In this document: one piece after another, positions 51,418-52,757 of the stretch
How the letters are laid out: every line of letters starts with the position of its first letter
How positions within the stretch are numbered: the first letter of the stretch is position 1
NCBI RefSeq assembly: GCF_027531705.1
Contig: NZ_JAPZSP010000045.1
Coordinates: 1 to 52,757 of the forward strand
Direction: 5' to 3'
Source of the DNA: Flavobacterium sp.
GTDB lineage: Bacteria > Bacteroidota > Bacteroidia > Flavobacteriales > Flavobacteriaceae
DNA: 52,757 nucleotides
Notes under the pieces: generated by a model
Seen by the model: the letters and a program-made list of their open reading frames with translations, nothing else
Told to the model about the DNA's origin: nothing
Database searches by the model: none
Position numbers and translations under genes: made by a program

Positions 51418-52757
51418 ATGGATATACAAAACATTCTTTCAAAAAAACTGTTACCAATCGTAATCTTCGTTTTGGCAACACAAACGCTGTTTTCGCAAAA
51501 CATAGTTCGTTACGATTTATATGTTCGTGATACCATCGTAAACTATTCTGGAAAAGAAAAAAGAGCAATTGCAGTAAATGGTCAAATTCCTATGCCAACA
51601 TTAACATTTACAGAAGGTGATATTGCTGAAATTTATGTACATAACGAATTAAAAGAAAGCACTTCATTGCATTGGCACGGACTATTTTTACCTAATAAAG
51701 AAGATGGTGTCCCAAACCTTACACAAATGCCAATAGAACCGGGAACTACTCACAAATATTCGTTTCCAATAATTCAAAGCGGAACTCATTGGTACCACAG
51801 TCATTCAGGATTACAGGAACAAATTGGTATGTATGGTATGTTCATTATGAACAAAAAACAAAATGACAAAACATTCCGAAAAGGTATAGATGATTTACCA
51901 ACTGTGCCTATTATTTTAAGTGAATGGACCGATTTAAAACCCGAGAACGTTCACAGAATGTTACACAATGCAACCGATTGGTTTGCAATTAAAAAAGGAA
52001 CAACACAAAGTTATGCTGAAGCCATAAAACAAGGTCATTTCAAAACAAAAATAGCCAATGAATGGAAACGAATGAATGCTATGGATGTGAGCGATGTATA
52101 TTATGATAAGTTTCTGATTAATGGTAAAAATGAAAGTCAGTTATCACAGTTTAAAAGTGGAGATAAAGTTCGTTTGCGTGTGGCAAATGGTGGAGCTTCA
52201 TCATACTTTTGGTTAACTTATGCTGGAGGAAAAATAACAGTTGTAGCTAGTGATGGTAACGATGTAGAACCTGTTGAAGTAGATAGATTATTGATAGCAG
52301 TATCCGAGACTTATGACATTATAGTTACAATTCCTGCAAGTAATACTTCTTATGAATTTTTAGCAACTCCAGAAGACCGCACAAAATCTACTTCATTATA
52401 CATTGGAAATGGCATCAAACAATTGATTGCTCCGTTGCCAAAATTAAAATATTTTGAGGGAATGAAAATGATGAACGGAATGATGAAAATGAATGGGGAT
52501 TTAGATGATATGGGAATGAGTATGTCCTTAAATCAAATGGATATGAATGTAGTAATGTACCCAGAAATAACTGGTGCAGTAAGCGCAAAACATAAGGGTA
52601 CTATGAGCGATATGGAAACGAGTACCGATCATTCCAATCACAATCAAAATCAGTACAATGCCAATGCGTTATCTACAATTACAACACTCAATTATGCCAT
52701 GTTGAAAGCGACCGATAAAACAACTTTACCCAAAGATGCCCCAGTAAAAGAACTTCG
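51418..52757 (+). CDS. Multicopper oxidase, 5' part (runs off the window)
   Basis: The reading frame opens at ATG 51418 and stays open to the window end (446 complete codons), so the C-terminus is missing. After a signal peptide (to about residue 27, TLFSQ) the first cupredoxin domain has H85-WHG (SLHWHGLFLPNKEDGVP) and H124-WYHSHSG (H127, H129), the type 2/3 copper ligands. The middle includes a Met-rich stretch (about 344-380; MKMMNGMMKMNGDLDDMGMSM), typical of periplasmic CopA/CueO-like oxidases of copper resistance. It probably oxidises Cu(I) to Cu(II). The remaining type 1 site lies beyond the window. Confidence 0.93.
   Translation, partial: MDIQNILSKKLLPIVIFVLATQTLFSQNIVRYDLYVRDTIVNYSGKEKRAIAVNGQIPMPTLTFTEGDIAEIYVHNELKESTSLHWHGLFLPNKEDGVPNLTQMPIEPGTTHKYSFPIIQSGTHWYHSHSGLQEQIGMYGMFIMNKKQNDKTFRKGIDDLPTVPIILSEWTDLKPENVHRMLHNATDWFAIKKGTTQSYAEAIKQGHFKTKIANEWKRMNAMDVSDVYYDKFLINGKNESQLSQFKSGDKVRLRVANGGASSYFWLTYAGGKITVVASDGNDVEPVEVDRLLIAVSETYDIIVTIPASNTSYEFLATPEDRTKSTSLYIGNGIKQLIAPLPKLKYFEGMKMMNGMMKMNGDLDDMGMSMSLNQMDMNVVMYPEITGAVSAKHKGTMSDMETSTDHSNHNQNQYNANALSTITTLNYAMLKATDKTTLPKDAPVKEL

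Overview
The window is low-GC chromosomal DNA from a member of the Flavobacteriaceae, most likely Flavobacterium or a close relative. Four things suggest this. Promoters match the Bacteroidota pattern TTTG-N19-TAnnTTTG (exact in front of the tRNA-Ser gene and the SDR gene). Shine-Dalgarno sequences are nearly absent. Many families are typical of the group (DUF4294, DUF4920, DUF6428, head-GIN, DUF3347, ECF-sensor proteins). Several dispersed intergenic repeat families known from such genomes are present.

Layout. 1-5005: a dispersed repeat, a DUF4294 protein, an M42 peptidase, then an ECF sigma / anti-sigma-like / two beta-helix surface protein operon behind a candidate ECF promoter. 5069-9697 (mostly minus strand): purC, an SDR oxidoreductase whose apparent start codon is ATT, two intact copies and one decayed copy of a small-protein family, mnmD, a haem-motif lipoprotein and a DUF4920 lipoprotein. 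9938-16961: ilvE, a soluble GAF histidine kinase, a MazG-like pyrophosphohydrolase, an SRPBCC/GyrI-like protein, a second ECF sigma operon with its Spy-like 'sensor', and a BNR/YCF48-like lipoprotein. 17089-28960: a secreted protein carrying six 63-bp repeats, selO, a DUF1801 protein, a VanZ-like protein, valS, a DUF1573 protein, an aspartyl protease with PDZ domain, an aminotransferase, a 597-bp repeat-filled gap and a TauE/SafE permease. 29109-31128: two unrecognised membrane proteins and a DUF2199 protein. 31152-33976 (minus): an arsenic resistance cluster (arsR, DUF6428, arsC-like phosphatase, acr3) with dispersed repeats lying between its genes. 34118-41094: tpx, diacylglycerol kinase, ftsK, a LolA-like protein, an LptF/G permease and ribB with a degenerate GTP cyclohydrolase II domain.

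From 41243 the character changes. A complete tRNA-Ser(UGA) gene with a textbook promoter is followed by a tyrosine recombinase and then by an unbroken plus-strand run of metal-handling genes up to the window edge. These are a Cys-rich secreted protein, an HMA-DUF3347 protein, a TlpA thioredoxin, a periplasmic HMA protein, an outer-membrane-barrel-like protein, an HMBD-DUF3347 lipoprotein, a haem-binding-domain protein, an HMA-AraC fusion regulator, a Cu+-type P1B ATPase with three N-terminal metal modules, a DUF2911 protein and the first 446 codons of a multicopper oxidase. I read this as the left part of an integrative island for copper resistance inserted at tRNA-Ser. Its right end lies outside the window.

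The least ordinary points are: the copper island with its HMA-AraC fusion sensor and paired DUF3347 proteins; the SDR gene that seems to start with ATT; the dead third copy beside the two small paralogues; the inactivated RibA-like domain on ribB; and the dispersed repeats that interrupt the ars cluster.
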